Origin: a virus
Virus record (IMG/VR): IMGVR_UViG_3300049215_000771
Location: 124,001-188,000 of that record
Direction: 5' to 3' (one strand)
Length of the DNA stretch: 64,000 nucleotides
The notes below the pieces were generated by a model, which had not been told where the DNA came from, did not search any database, and was given only the letters and a program-made list of their open reading frames with translations. The translations under genes were made by a program, and so were the position numbers. This document shows, piece after piece, positions 41,311 through 49,792 of this stretch; the first letter of the stretch is position 1, and each line of letters starts with the position of its first letter.

Positions 41311-41814
41311 ATGCCCGTGTCGTTTACGAAAGTGAAGCTGCCTTTTGGCTGGCTCGGCAATATGGCCGGGTTCAAGCTGGAGTACGGCGGCAAGGAATGG
41401 CGCACTTCCGAGGCTCTTTTTCAAGCTCTTCGATTCGCTGATGAGGCGATCCGTGAGGAGATTCGCCTTGCAATCTCGCCCATGACGGCTAAGATGATTG
41501 CCAAGAAGCACGCCGATAAAATGGCGATTACGCCTATGTCGGCTGGCGATGTGGCGATCATGGAGCTAGTGCTTCGTCTCAAGCTGGATCAACACCCGCA
41601 CCTGAAGGCTGAACTCCTGGCAACTGGCGATGAAGTCATCATTGAAGATGTTACTAATCGTCCGAGCGGAGGTCGCCATATTTTTTGGGGGATGTCCAAA
41701 GCGTCTGGCGAGTGGGTCGGAGACAACACGCTGGGCAAACTGTGGATGAAAATAAGGAAGGAGTTGCAAGATGGAATCCGGTCTGATACTGGTTCCTCAG
41801 CCGGCGCAGTATAG
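41311..41814 (+). CDS. NADAR-family ADP-ribose glycosidase-like protein
   Basis: The YbiA/NADAR pattern is present through the protein: FGWLGNMAGFKL, EWRTSEALFQALRF, IREEI, KLDQHPHLKAELLATGD, then HIFWGM and GDNTLGKLWMKIRKEL. NADAR enzymes cleave N-glycosidic bonds of ADP-ribose derivatives; some remove ADP-ribose from guanine in DNA and oppose DarT-type toxins. The 167 residues fit the family. It is the first gene of an operon that later holds a macrodomain protein. Confidence 0.85.
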   Translation: MPVSFTKVKLPFGWLGNMAGFKLEYGGKEWRTSEALFQALRFADEAIREEIRLAISPMTAKMIAKKHADKMAITPMSAGDVAIMELVLRLKLDQHPHLKAELLATGDEVIIEDVTNRPSGGRHIFWGMSKASGEWVGDNTLGKLWMKIRKELQDGIRSDTGSSAGAV

Positions 41815-42322
41815 GACTGTGTTCCTGGGGACGAAGCGACGCAGGCTTTTCTTTCCGCACAGCCTTTTCGCCATTCATTACATCAAGGGGGCGGGTCGGC
41901 GATACACTATGCAGCGCCTCCAGGTTGCCTTCTCGCAACAGCCGATTACCGGCAAGAACGATAAGGCTAAGTTGTACGGAATCCCTCTCAGCAATGCGGA
42001 CGGTGGATTCAACATCTGCCTTTATACCGGAGCAGAAGCCGACAGCCTGAAGGAATTGGCCCGTGAAGCGATCAAGGTTTACTGGTCCACTTCCTTCCAG
42101 AAGTGCTACGACGACTACTACTATTGGGTTCGCCGGTATACCAGGTCCGGCGTGGCGAAGAAGTGGTACGCCGATCCAGAATTCATCATGACCGCTGAGT
42201 TGCGACAGGCCGATTACATCATGGATGTCGGCAAATTGAAGTCTGCGGTCAGGGCCAAGGTCACAGTAATACCAAGCGTGACTGAGAAGGTCAAGTTGAA
42301 GCTACCCAAGGTCAAGAAGTGA
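41771..42322 (+). CDS. Hypothetical protein, paralogue A, 183 aa
   Basis: AAGGAG precedes ATG 41771 inside the NADAR gene (44-base overlap). It shares a block with the gene at 42615: FFPHSLFAIHYI, LQVAFSQQPI, KNDKAKLYGIPLSNADGG and ICLY. The block faintly recalls the PRTRC/E2-like family D pattern, not enough to assign. The C-terminus is basic. Confidence 0.6.
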   Translation: MESGLILVPQPAQYRTVFLGTKRRRLFFPHSLFAIHYIKGAGRRYTMQRLQVAFSQQPITGKNDKAKLYGIPLSNADGGFNICLYTGAEADSLKELAREAIKVYWSTSFQKCYDDYYYWVRRYTRSGVAKKWYADPEFIMTAELRQADYIMDVGKLKSAVRAKVTVIPSVTEKVKLKLPKVKK

Positions 42323-42612
42323 AAGTTCACATAATTCAACTTCTGTGCCCTCAACGCCATGCGATCTTTGCTGTCGCTTACGAACACCCTGACTTGAGCG
42401 ACGAAGATGGCATGAAATCGGCTGAGGCAACATGGAAGTTGATGTTGGAATCGGGGTTCAATCCCTGGTGTGCGTTGTGTGATAGCAGGGAGTTGAAGTT
42501 TGAGATAGGGATCAGTAAGTTTGTCACGATGAAGGAAGCGTTCCCTCATCTGAAGCAAACCGAAATCGACAACATGCGGACCCGAATGCGTCTTCTGGCA
42601 GAGAGGAACTAG
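42319..42612 (+). CDS. Hypothetical protein, 97 aa
   Basis: GTGA overlap. Contains a CALC pair after a helical stretch; between the two paralogues. No family recognised. Confidence 0.5.
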   Translation: MKVHIIQLLCPQRHAIFAVAYEHPDLSDEDGMKSAEATWKLMLESGFNPWCALCDSRELKFEIGISKFVTMKEAFPHLKQTEIDNMRTRMRLLAERN

Positions 42613-42614
42613 CA

Positions 42615-43352
42615 ATGGGCGGACTTCGTTCCAATTTCCAACACCACGGCAAGGTCATTGCCTCCACGCCGCCGCAGGTGCGGACAATCTTCTGGAATGG
42701 CAACAGCAGGGGAGAGCAGTTCATCTTCCCGCACACACTGTTCGTGGCGTACTACACCCGCAATGAAGGCGGGCATAAAGCCAAATACTGGCTCAACCGG
42801 CTGCATGTCGGTTTCAGCCTCAATCCCATCGACCTGAAGAACGATCAGCAGCCCATTTACGGGTTGCCGCTCGCCAACACCGATGTCGGAAACGCCATCT
42901 GTTTCTACCAGTGGCCGGTCAGCGAAGACCCCCTGGACTTCATGAAACAGGTGATCTCGCAATACTGGCTCTCTCCGTTCACCGACTACGGAGACAGCTT
43001 CTCGCACTGGCTCAACACCTACAACGTCACTTCCGACAGGGTGAGTCGTCCCGGCACTTTCCGGGAAGACTGGAAGCGGGCTACGGCCCGTCGTGACTGG
43101 CAGTGGTTGTGGAAACAGAACCTCTACCAAGCACCCTACTGCGTCAACCTGCGTCAGACGTTGCTTTCCAACAAGACGCAAACGGACGAGACGGATTGGT
43201 TCCCGAACCTGGGCGTGCCAGTGCCGAGGGAACTGATCCAACGGCTCGCCGAGCAGAAGTGGAACGAGGCCGGCTGTCCCGATGGCGACGACAATCGTTT
43301 TTGGCTCGCTGCCGAGAAGGAGTTGAAAGAACAACTCCACGCCTTCAAATGA
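42615..43352 (+). CDS. Hypothetical protein, paralogue B, 245 aa
   Basis: It shares with the gene at 41771 the run FIFPHTLFVAYYT, LHVGFSLNPI, KNDQQPIYGLPLANTDVG and ICFY. It has an additional C-terminal region of about 100 residues that is Trp-rich and charged. The pair probably arose by duplication with one gene between. Function unknown. Confidence 0.6.
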   Translation: MGGLRSNFQHHGKVIASTPPQVRTIFWNGNSRGEQFIFPHTLFVAYYTRNEGGHKAKYWLNRLHVGFSLNPIDLKNDQQPIYGLPLANTDVGNAICFYQWPVSEDPLDFMKQVISQYWLSPFTDYGDSFSHWLNTYNVTSDRVSRPGTFREDWKRATARRDWQWLWKQNLYQAPYCVNLRQTLLSNKTQTDETDWFPNLGVPVPRELIQRLAEQKWNEAGCPDGDDNRFWLAAEKELKEQLHAFK

Positions 43353-43359
43353 GGGTCCA

Positions 43360-43686
43360 ATGAAAACCAAAGTCCCGGATGATGTTGTCCACCTGGAACT
43401 GTATGCCTGGGTGGGCGAGGATGAACATGGGTCTGGCAAGATCGGTCTGAAGCAGGCTGTTGTGCCGGCTGGTTGTGTGCCCCTGGTCGCTGTTGATGAT
43501 TTCAAGATCGACCAGGAATACGTCAAGCAAGCGTTGCAACATCAAGCCAACGTGTACGGCAAAACCATCAGGCTGTGCCGGTTCGTTTTCGTCCAGGAGT
43601 TGGTGAAGATCGACCCGGAACCACCTGAGAAAAATCCGTTTGCCCCCAAAGAGCCGGCTCATGAAGACGCAGATGAGCGTTCTTGA
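43360..43686 (+). CDS. Hypothetical protein, 108 aa
   Basis: A beta-rich N-terminal domain and a Pro/acidic tail (DPEPPEKNPFAPKEP). No family recognised. The next gene overlaps its end. Confidence 0.55.
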   Translation: MKTKVPDDVVHLELYAWVGEDEHGSGKIGLKQAVVPAGCVPLVAVDDFKIDQEYVKQALQHQANVYGKTIRLCRFVFVQELVKIDPEPPEKNPFAPKEPAHEDADERS

Positions 43687-43855
43687 ATCCATCAACCTCG
43701 CCGTCGAGCAACAATTGTTGGATCGCAACAAGGAAGTTGTCGAGTATGTGCAAACCCATCGGTACAAAGACACCGATGGGTTTGCCGTCAATGATGTGGT
43801 ATTTTACGAGGAAAGTGACGACTGGTTCGACAACCTCATCTGGCAAAGGGAGTGA
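43673..43855 (+). CDS. Small hypothetical protein, 60 aa
   Basis: ATG 43673 or 43661; overlaps the previous gene. A helix followed by an acidic aromatic-rich end. No family recognised. Confidence 0.5.
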   Translation: MSVLESINLAVEQQLLDRNKEVVEYVQTHRYKDTDGFAVNDVVFYEESDDWFDNLIWQRE

Positions 43856-43857
43856 AC

Positions 43858-44217
43858 ATGCTTCGTGAACCTGTTACCGGCGAGATCGAGCGAGAAGCAC
43901 AAACTCTCGCCAATAGCGACCCGGAGGGTGTTCGTCAAAAAATCATCAGGGCCAGGGCTGATGAAATTATCGCTCAACGTAAAGCCCTGGGTCTGCAAGC
44001 CATCGCCAAGATCGAAACTTACCAAAAGAACCTGGCCGGCATCAAACAAGCTGCCATGTTCGATGCTGACGGTAAGCCCATCGTCGTCGGTTTCACCGAG
44101 GGGCAGAACGCCCAGCGACAACAACTGAAAGACAACATCAGCAAACTCGAAGATGCTCTCCGGGAGGCTTTCGGCGAGAAGGCAAACTGGAAAGCCCTCG
44201 AAGACGCTATGGCGTGA
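43858..44217 (+). CDS. Helical hypothetical protein, 119 aa
   Basis: GGGAG lies 5 bases before ATG 43858. Strongly helical with Gln/Lys-rich coiled-coil character. No family recognised. Confidence 0.6.
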   Translation: MLREPVTGEIEREAQTLANSDPEGVRQKIIRARADEIIAQRKALGLQAIAKIETYQKNLAGIKQAAMFDADGKPIVVGFTEGQNAQRQQLKDNISKLEDALREAFGEKANWKALEDAMA

Positions 44218-44225
44218 GGCGCACG

Positions 44226-44828
44226 ATGATCGTCACACTTGTCCGCATCAAAGATAACTTCTCCCCTTATGGGGGCCAGAAATATGGCAAATCCCCTGTG
44301 GGCGAGGTTGGCTATTTGATTGATGGGTTTGGGCGATTGTCGGGCCATCTGATGAGTCAGAATGGTGAAGTCGCCATCGAAACCTTCAAGTTGGATGGCG
44401 CTATCGGCGCAACCTACTACCACGTTCCCGCAACCTGCATCGAGATCGTGCAAGACCGGGACTGGTACAGTGCATTCGAGCGATATTATGACAAGCATCC
44501 CTACATCGAGATCAACTGTGAGTTTGTGGTCAACGATCCGATGTTTGGCGTGTGGTTGCATGTCGGCAAGCCAGGCAGTGGTGGTTGGCTGAACTACAAA
44601 CATCGTCTGCTGGGGTCGGAAGACGTGAAAGACCCCAACGATCTCGTCAAGTATTGGGAGACAGTGTGCAATCGCTTCGGCGGCACCCTGTTGTTGGTTG
44701 ATCCCTACGTTCAGGCGTTGTGTCTGGACTTTGACGAAGGCGACAAGAAGTTCACTCATTACCATACCATGTGGGCCAAAAATGTCCACAAGGCAATGGA
44801 GCAGAATCGTGCCACGAAGCCGCAATGA
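44226..44828 (+). CDS. Hypothetical protein, 200 aa
   Basis: GAGG lies 6 bases before ATG 44226. A soluble alpha/beta protein with a Gly-rich N-terminus and many aromatic residues. No family recognised. Confidence 0.55.
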   Translation: MIVTLVRIKDNFSPYGGQKYGKSPVGEVGYLIDGFGRLSGHLMSQNGEVAIETFKLDGAIGATYYHVPATCIEIVQDRDWYSAFERYYDKHPYIEINCEFVVNDPMFGVWLHVGKPGSGGWLNYKHRLLGSEDVKDPNDLVKYWETVCNRFGGTLLLVDPYVQALCLDFDEGDKKFTHYHTMWAKNVHKAMEQNRATKPQ

Positions 44829-44849
44829 CCTGGGCAAACAGAGAACCAT

Positions 44850-45155
44850 ATGAAGGAACCACTGAGCAACATCGGGATGGTGTGTCCTGAACACTCGGCC
44901 AAACCCGATCCGCAATACTTCGAGAAACCCTATTGTTGGTTTTTCGGCAAGAACTGCAAACTGCGGTTCCCCACCGGCCTGCCTGAAGGGAAGCCGCAAT
45001 ATGAAGCCATGTGGGTTTATGTGCAAGGAATCCGGGAGATCGACGGCACAACCTGGTTGGTTGGCGTTTTGAACAACGATCCCATCATCGTGACCGAATA
45101 CAAGGATGGCGATGGTGTGGCATTTGAGCGAAATGAGATTTGTGCTGTATCATGA
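44850..45155 (+). CDS. Hypothetical protein, 101 aa
   Basis: The ATG follows a weak ribosome site. Several Cys residues (C-P-E-H, C-W-F, NCKLR) in the first half, strands in the second. ATGA overlap with the DUF3050 gene. Confidence 0.5.
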   Translation: MKEPLSNIGMVCPEHSAKPDPQYFEKPYCWFFGKNCKLRFPTGLPEGKPQYEAMWVYVQGIREIDGTTWLVGVLNNDPIIVTEYKDGDGVAFERNEICAVS

Positions 45156-45916
45156 AACTGACACTCTCGAACATGCTGGGTGAAGAAGGCAAACGTCTGG
45201 ATGCAGCGCTGGCATCCAAGGGCGATAGTCCCGTGTTGCGTGGCCTTGGCACGCCGGAAAACACGCTTCGCTTCATGAAGGCGTGCTTGCGTGGATCGTA
45301 CTTGTTTGGGCGACATCTGGTGCCTTCCTACGTTGCTCACGCATTCACCTGGCTGACCACACAAGGTCCGGTCGATGACAACATGGGGCCAGTGCTTCGC
45401 AAGGTCGTCGAGTTGTGCATTGGAGAACTTTGCACCAACAACATTTACAACAGGGATTGGCAATGCCACGCCCACTGGCACGATCTGTGGGAGGCATATG
45501 TTGAAACTGCTGGGGATGTAGCGTGCAACGAGTTTGCCAAATTCAACAACGATGCCCACGGTTACAGCACCATTTGTGCCATCGAGAACAATCGCAACCT
45601 GTGGAGTCCTGGGTCTGCTCGCTATGCCGGTCAGTTGTTGATTTGTTGTGATGATCCGTTGGCAACATTTATTGTCATGACATGCAATGAAATGTTGACA
45701 ACCATCATCTATCCCGTCGCCCTCAAATATCTTTGCACTGATGCAAAGTTTGACAAGTTCCGTCGCTTCTTGGAAGTTCATGTTCAACTCGATGGCGACG
45801 ACCACGGCTATGCTGCGCTGGAATGGCTGGAGTTGTACCTGCTGAAGAAGCATTTGCCAGAACAGCGTGTACAATCCGCTACCTCGATGGTACGGGCGCT
45901 CTACGAAAGGGACTGA
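45152..45916 (+). CDS. DUF3050-like (haem-oxygenase fold) protein, 254 aa
   Basis: Helical protein; the C-terminal part FLEVHVQLDGDDHGYAALEW and its RALYERD end match the DUF3050 pattern. That family has a haem-oxygenase-like helical fold, and some related families are di-iron oxidases. It would be cytoplasmic. No substrate can be inferred. It precedes a methyltransferase-like gene by 1 base. Confidence 0.65.
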   Translation: MKLTLSNMLGEEGKRLDAALASKGDSPVLRGLGTPENTLRFMKACLRGSYLFGRHLVPSYVAHAFTWLTTQGPVDDNMGPVLRKVVELCIGELCTNNIYNRDWQCHAHWHDLWEAYVETAGDVACNEFAKFNNDAHGYSTICAIENNRNLWSPGSARYAGQLLICCDDPLATFIVMTCNEMLTTIIYPVALKYLCTDAKFDKFRRFLEVHVQLDGDDHGYAALEWLELYLLKKHLPEQRVQSATSMVRALYERD

Positions 45917-45917
45917 C

Positions 45918-46568
45918 ATGAAAGCCTGGTTGCTGCCCAACGCCGACGTGAGCTACCTCGACGACATCCTTCTTGACGACAAAGGTTTGCTGAAGGTTTT
46001 GCCACACTCGATCTACACCAAGATCGACCTGGCCCATTTGCAAGCCTGGGCCGGCAAGAAGGGCGTGTATACATTTCCCACCACGGAACTGATCGACTGG
46101 ATTCATCAGCGCATCGCCGGGCGCAAGGCTATCGAAATTTGTGCCGGTATGGGTGTGATCGGTCGTGCCCTCAAAATCATCACCACAGATTCCTACAACC
46201 AGTGTATGCCTGAAATGAAGGCATATTACAAGGCGCTGGGACAGGAATGCACCGACCCGCCCGCTGACGTGTATCAATTCGAGGCCAATGAAGCTGTCAA
46301 TACGCTCAAGCCCAAGGTCGTAGTTGCTTCTTACGCCACACAGAAATACCAGCCTGGTGATGAGGGACCGCCACCCATTGGGTCTTCGGTGTATGGTGTG
46401 GATGAATTGGAGATGTTGCCGAAAATCCAAACCTATATCTTCATCGGCAGCGATATGAGCCACGGCGATAAGCGGATTCTCAAATTCCCACACGAGACAA
46501 TTCGGGAGCCGTGGATCGTCACACGAGGGTTGTACCAGGAGCAAAATTTCATCAAAGTTTGGGGTTGA
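45918..46568 (+). CDS. Methyltransferase-like protein, 216 aa
   Basis: The segment KAIEICAGMGVIGRALK resembles motif I of class I SAM methyltransferases, followed by ITTDSYNQ at the motif II position and VVVASYA at motif IV. The motif IV catalytic tetrad is not clear, so it may be a degenerate or small-molecule enzyme. Confidence 0.55.
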   Translation: MKAWLLPNADVSYLDDILLDDKGLLKVLPHSIYTKIDLAHLQAWAGKKGVYTFPTTELIDWIHQRIAGRKAIEICAGMGVIGRALKIITTDSYNQCMPEMKAYYKALGQECTDPPADVYQFEANEAVNTLKPKVVVASYATQKYQPGDEGPPPIGSSVYGVDELEMLPKIQTYIFIGSDMSHGDKRILKFPHETIREPWIVTRGLYQEQNFIKVWG

Positions 46569-46620
46569 TGTCATGGGAGAAATCCCTTACGCTGGGTCAT
46601 CGTCCTTAAAGGAGGAAGGT

Positions 46621-46830
46621 ATGAGAATGAACCCGCTTGCTGAGATCGCCCAACACCTGACCGAGCAAGAATTCGGCACAGGAGTCTACAAAGAAGGTTG
46701 GCATCAAGGCGATGATCCCCTTCTTCCGAGGCGATGGACGACCATTGCCTGTTCCCAATGTGGCAACCAAGTGTACTTCGACAAGGTGATGTACCGCCAC
46801 CGATGTTGTGAGTGTGGGCATGGATTCTGA
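46621..46830 (+). CDS. Small zinc-ribbon protein, 69 aa
   Basis: ATG 46621 has a perfect AAAGGAGG site; the longer frame from 46573 lacks one. CSQC and CCEC pairs near the C-terminus form a zinc ribbon. It immediately precedes the ART-like gene. Confidence 0.6.
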   Translation: MRMNPLAEIAQHLTEQEFGTGVYKEGWHQGDDPLLPRRWTTIACSQCGNQVYFDKVMYRHRCCECGHGF

Positions 46831-46842
46831 TAGGAGAGTGAC

Positions 46843-47523
46843 ATGGGCTGGTGGGGATATGGACTTTTTTCTGGAGACTCGCCCGCTGATTTCATCGGGA
46901 ACACCGAACACTGGTTCCGGCAGCAGATCGAAGAAGCGATGAAGGATGGCTGGAGGTTCGAGGACGTTCCAGCCATCATCTACCTCTACGCCGATTTCTG
47001 CCGGCGCTTTGGCTACCGCAGCAAGGATATGAACAAGTACGTCGAATGGCTCCGGGCCTACGACGCAAGCAAGAATGGCTGGAAAAGCGAGAAAGAACGC
47101 CAGGAAGCCATTGTTCGCCTTGGCAATGAACTCGAACAACTCTTCACCATGAAGGAGAAGGAAGGCTACAGACTCGATCCCAGCGAATACCCACGAGTCA
47201 ACGGCCTGTCTGGTGTCGAGGTTTACCATCTCACCAGGCGGGAGAACGTCACCAACATTCAGAAGGAAGGGTTGTTGCCCAAGAAGTGTTATGCGGGCTG
47301 GGCTGGTGAGAACAAGGAAGGTGTGTTCGTGTCCCGCTCAATGCTGGGTTGTTTGAAGTGGCAGCATCATGTTCTTGGGCACACTTTGATTGGTGAGCCG
47401 GCCATTGTGAAGTTTGCCATCAACGACGAGGATGAAGTCTACCAGGACCAGCGGGTTGACTTCCGTGACGACTTGATTGTTTGTAATCGCATCCGGCCTG
47501 GACGTTGTTGGATTCTGTCATGA
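46843..47523 (+). CDS. ADP-ribosyltransferase-like protein, DUF4259-like N-terminus
   Basis: Residues 1-100 open with MGWWGYGLFSGDSPADFI, like DUF4259 proteins, and stay helical. Residues 125-226 look like an ADP-ribosyltransferase or RNA 2'-phosphotransferase core: VYHLTRRENVTNIQKEGLLP (H129), GVFVSRS, then PAIVKFAI and a final strand. The catalytic Glu cannot be placed. It is translationally coupled, through one small gene, to a DarG-like macrodomain gene, a toxin-antitoxin-like order. Confidence 0.5.
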   Translation: MGWWGYGLFSGDSPADFIGNTEHWFRQQIEEAMKDGWRFEDVPAIIYLYADFCRRFGYRSKDMNKYVEWLRAYDASKNGWKSEKERQEAIVRLGNELEQLFTMKEKEGYRLDPSEYPRVNGLSGVEVYHLTRRENVTNIQKEGLLPKKCYAGWAGENKEGVFVSRSMLGCLKWQHHVLGHTLIGEPAIVKFAINDEDEVYQDQRVDFRDDLIVCNRIRPGRCWILS

Positions 47524-47762
47524 ACGAAGAAAAATACTGCGTTTATGCCAAATGGGGTGGGCTGTTTGGACTGTTCTTCCCCTGGGTTCTCATTGGCATC
47601 AGTGATGAAAATGTCGGCTTCGATGCCGGCTATGGCCCCGATGCTTACTACATGGGCTACAAGCTGATGTTGGTGAAGATGGAGATTCCGCTGGTGCGTG
47701 AGTTCTTCTTCGTTCCCAAGAAGGCGAAAGTAATCGGGCCTGTGATTCAGAGGTCGCAATGA
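47520..47762 (+). CDS. Small hypothetical protein, 80 aa
   Basis: ATGA overlaps at both ends join it to the ART-like and macrodomain genes. It has a hydrophobic segment (LFGLFFPWVLIGI) and strands. Possibly an accessory or membrane-linked partner of the module. Confidence 0.55.
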   Translation: MNEEKYCVYAKWGGLFGLFFPWVLIGISDENVGFDAGYGPDAYYMGYKLMLVKMEIPLVREFFFVPKKAKVIGPVIQRSQ

Positions 47763-48205
47763 TCGAATACGTCCAACAACAGAACGTCCTCGATTCCGAC
47801 TGTGAGGCTATTGTCAACACAGTTAATTGCTACGGCAAGATGGGCAAAGGGCTGGCTTTGTTGTACAAACGCAAGTTCCCTCAGATGTTCCTTGCCTACA
47901 AACGTGCTTGCGACGAAGGCAAGGTAAAAACGGGAACGATGCACTTGTGGAAGAATCCCAATGGCGGTTGGGTCATTAACTTCCCAACGAAAGATCACTG
48001 GCGCAATCCATCACAAATGGAATGGATCGTTCTCGGCCTCCAGAACCTTGTTGAAGTCATCAAGGACAAAGACATCAAATCTATCGCCATTCCACCACTC
48101 GGCTGTGGCCTGGGTGGGCTGGAATGGTACAGGGTGCGTGGCGAGATCAAACGAGTCCACGACCATCATTGGAAAGACATCAGGGTGGTGGTGTACGAGC
48201 CATGA
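47759..48205 (+). CDS. DarG/TARG1-type macrodomain protein
   Basis: EAIVNTVNCYGKMGKGLALLYKR covers the ADP-ribose-binding N20, N23 and MGKG loop. AIPPLGCGLGGLEW at about 110-123 is the second binding loop of the DarG/TARG1 branch. The protein is a lone macrodomain (148 residues) without a second domain. DarG macrodomains remove ADP-ribose from thymidine in DNA made by DarT toxins. It overlaps its neighbours by ATGA on both sides. Confidence 0.85.
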   Translation: MIEYVQQQNVLDSDCEAIVNTVNCYGKMGKGLALLYKRKFPQMFLAYKRACDEGKVKTGTMHLWKNPNGGWVINFPTKDHWRNPSQMEWIVLGLQNLVEVIKDKDIKSIAIPPLGCGLGGLEWYRVRGEIKRVHDHHWKDIRVVVYEP

Positions 48206-48591
48206 CTATCGAAGACCTGGCTGCCGAATTTACCCCAATGCCGAAGGGATTTCGGACTATCGGCGACAACGAAGTTGTGGTGAAGGGCGATATGTGTTGT
48301 TTGGTAGGTCAAGGCAATCAATGGACTGTCATCGACTCTCAGGAATGCTTGGGCATGACTGGCGAGGCGGCGAAGAAAAAATGGGCGAATTATATGTTCG
48401 CTACACCACGCCAGTCGCCAATCTTCAACACACGCATTCTGCCTCCCGACAAAATTGAAGAACTCTGCGACCCCTGGCCCGAAGTCCATGAGAGCTACTA
48501 TGGAGTAGAGATTAGCAGGGGCGAGGCGGCTATTCTCTACTACGACGCAGAAAAAAGACAACTGAAAATCGAGATTTTGGTGTCATACTGA
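48202..48591 (+). CDS. Hypothetical protein, 129 aa
   Basis: ATGA overlap with the macrodomain gene. A mixed alpha/beta protein with three Cys, no family recognised. TGATG overlap with the next gene. Confidence 0.55.
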   Translation: MTIEDLAAEFTPMPKGFRTIGDNEVVVKGDMCCLVGQGNQWTVIDSQECLGMTGEAAKKKWANYMFATPRQSPIFNTRILPPDKIEELCDPWPEVHESYYGVEISRGEAAILYYDAEKRQLKIEILVSY

Positions 48592-48905
48592 TGCTTCCTG
48601 ATTGGGCTAAAGAGTCACTGTTGACAAAGCCAGTCAAGCCTGGGCCAATCCCAACAGTTCTCCCTTCAACCTACAGGTTGTTGGGAAATAACGAAGAAAT
48701 CCAGCCTGGCGATCTTTCGTACTGCTGGAATGAGAAGCACACAGAAACAGCCTGGTATCCCGTTTTCAACGAGATTTATTTTGGTGAAACCGTGGAGGTC
48801 ATGAATCGCTATCGTGGCGTGGTGTTTTTCTTTGCCCGCTACGACCCGTTCAAGATCACGCCTATTTTGAGCAGGCAAGTCATTGAGTCCTTGCTTGACA
48901 AGTGA
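48591..48905 (+). CDS. Hypothetical protein, 104 aa
   Basis: TGATG start. A Pro-rich N-terminus and a beta-rich, aromatic-rich core. Last gene of the NADAR-macrodomain operon. Confidence 0.55.
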   Translation: MLPDWAKESLLTKPVKPGPIPTVLPSTYRLLGNNEEIQPGDLSYCWNEKHTETAWYPVFNEIYFGETVEVMNRYRGVVFFFARYDPFKITPILSRQVIESLLDK

Positions 48906-48906
48906 C

Positions 48907-48935
48907 TTTACATCCAGACTCACTCGTGGTACTAT
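48907..48935 (+). promoter_or_regulatory. Sigma70-like promoter, site 9
   Basis: TTTACA at 48907-48912, 17 bases ending CTCGTGG, TACTAT at 48930-48935, 21 bases before ATG 48957. Confidence 0.75.
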
Positions 48936-48956
48936 CCAAACCAAGGGGGAATTGAC

Positions 48957-49232
48957 ATGGCTTTTACGAATCTCTTCCGCTGCAAGTGGCTGGGCGATGG
49001 CAGCCGGACCCTGCCTGAAATGGCAGACAAACTGGAAGAAGCTGCCAAACGTCTGCGGGAGATGTCTGAGGCCGGCGTGCGGCTCGACGGCAAGGTGGAG
49101 GACGATTACGCCGAACTCATTTGCGATGATCCCCAGGTCGCCGAAAAGTACGGCCTCAAAGATGCTGAGGAAGACGAGGCCGGTGAGTATGACGAAGAAG
49201 ATTTCGACGACGAAGATGAAGGTTTTCAGTAA
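48957..49232 (+). CDS. Acidic hypothetical protein, 91 aa
   Basis: GGGGGA precedes ATG 48957. A helical middle (LPEMADKLEEAAKRLREM) and an extremely acidic tail. It could be a DNA mimic; no family recognised. Confidence 0.55.
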   Translation: MAFTNLFRCKWLGDGSRTLPEMADKLEEAAKRLREMSEAGVRLDGKVEDDYAELICDDPQVAEKYGLKDAEEDEAGEYDEEDFDDEDEGFQ

Positions 49233-49233
49233 C

Positions 49234-49482
49234 ATGGCAACAACCAAAGACGACATTCGGGGATGGTTCGAGGCTGGCGTCGAACAAGGTGCTACGCACA
49301 TGCTCGTCGTATGCGACACCTTCAGCTACGAAGATTATCCAGTGTATGTTCGGCCTGACCAGATCATGCAGGTCGTGTACGAAGAACACGATGGACCGAA
49401 CATGCAAAGGGTCATGGAAGTTTACGACCTTCGAGATGACATGGAGAGTCAGTTGAAGGAACGTCGAGCATTCTCGGTGTAA
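49234..49482 (+). CDS. Hypothetical protein, 82 aa
   Basis: It starts 1 base after the previous stop. A small alpha/beta protein (TKDDIRGWFEAGVEQGATHMLVV) of the type of minor phage proteins. No family assigned. Confidence 0.55.
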   Translation: MATTKDDIRGWFEAGVEQGATHMLVVCDTFSYEDYPVYVRPDQIMQVVYEEHDGPNMQRVMEVYDLRDDMESQLKERRAFSV

Positions 49483-49483
49483 C

Positions 49484-49792
49484 ATGGCGTGGTTCTACTA
49501 CGGCGACCAACCTGTTCGCAGATACCGCAAAGGCATATGGCTGCGAATCGCCAGCTTGCCCGAAGCCCTGGCCCAGCAGATCAAGGGCCGGATGAAGGAA
49601 GGCGAGTTGCTGGCCTGGGTGGTAGTGAAGGAACTTCATCCCGCCAACCGGGTGTTGCTTGAAGTTTGGTGCTACCAGGGTGTTTTCGACAAAGACACGA
49701 TGGAACGCTACACGGTGTTTCATGTGTTGGCGGACGAGAATCCCAAATGGGTTTGTGAGAGCGACGTGGGCCGAGGGCTAGTAAAGAAATGA
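49484..49792 (+). CDS. Hypothetical protein, 102 aa
   Basis: It starts 1 base after the previous stop. A Trp/Tyr-rich soluble protein, no family recognised. ATGA overlap with the next gene. Confidence 0.55.
   Translation: MAWFYYGDQPVRRYRKGIWLRIASLPEALAQQIKGRMKEGELLAWVVVKELHPANRVLLEVWCYQGVFDKDTMERYTVFHVLADENPKWVCESDVGRGLVKK

Noticed and set aside
41771-43352. Firm assignment of the paralogue pair as ubiquitin-conjugating E2-like proteins
   Set aside because: The shared block is too short and no E1 or JAB gene lies nearby.
45918-46568. DNA methyltransferase
   Set aside because: Only motif I is convincing; the DPPY/NPPY-type catalytic motif of DNA methyltransferases is absent.
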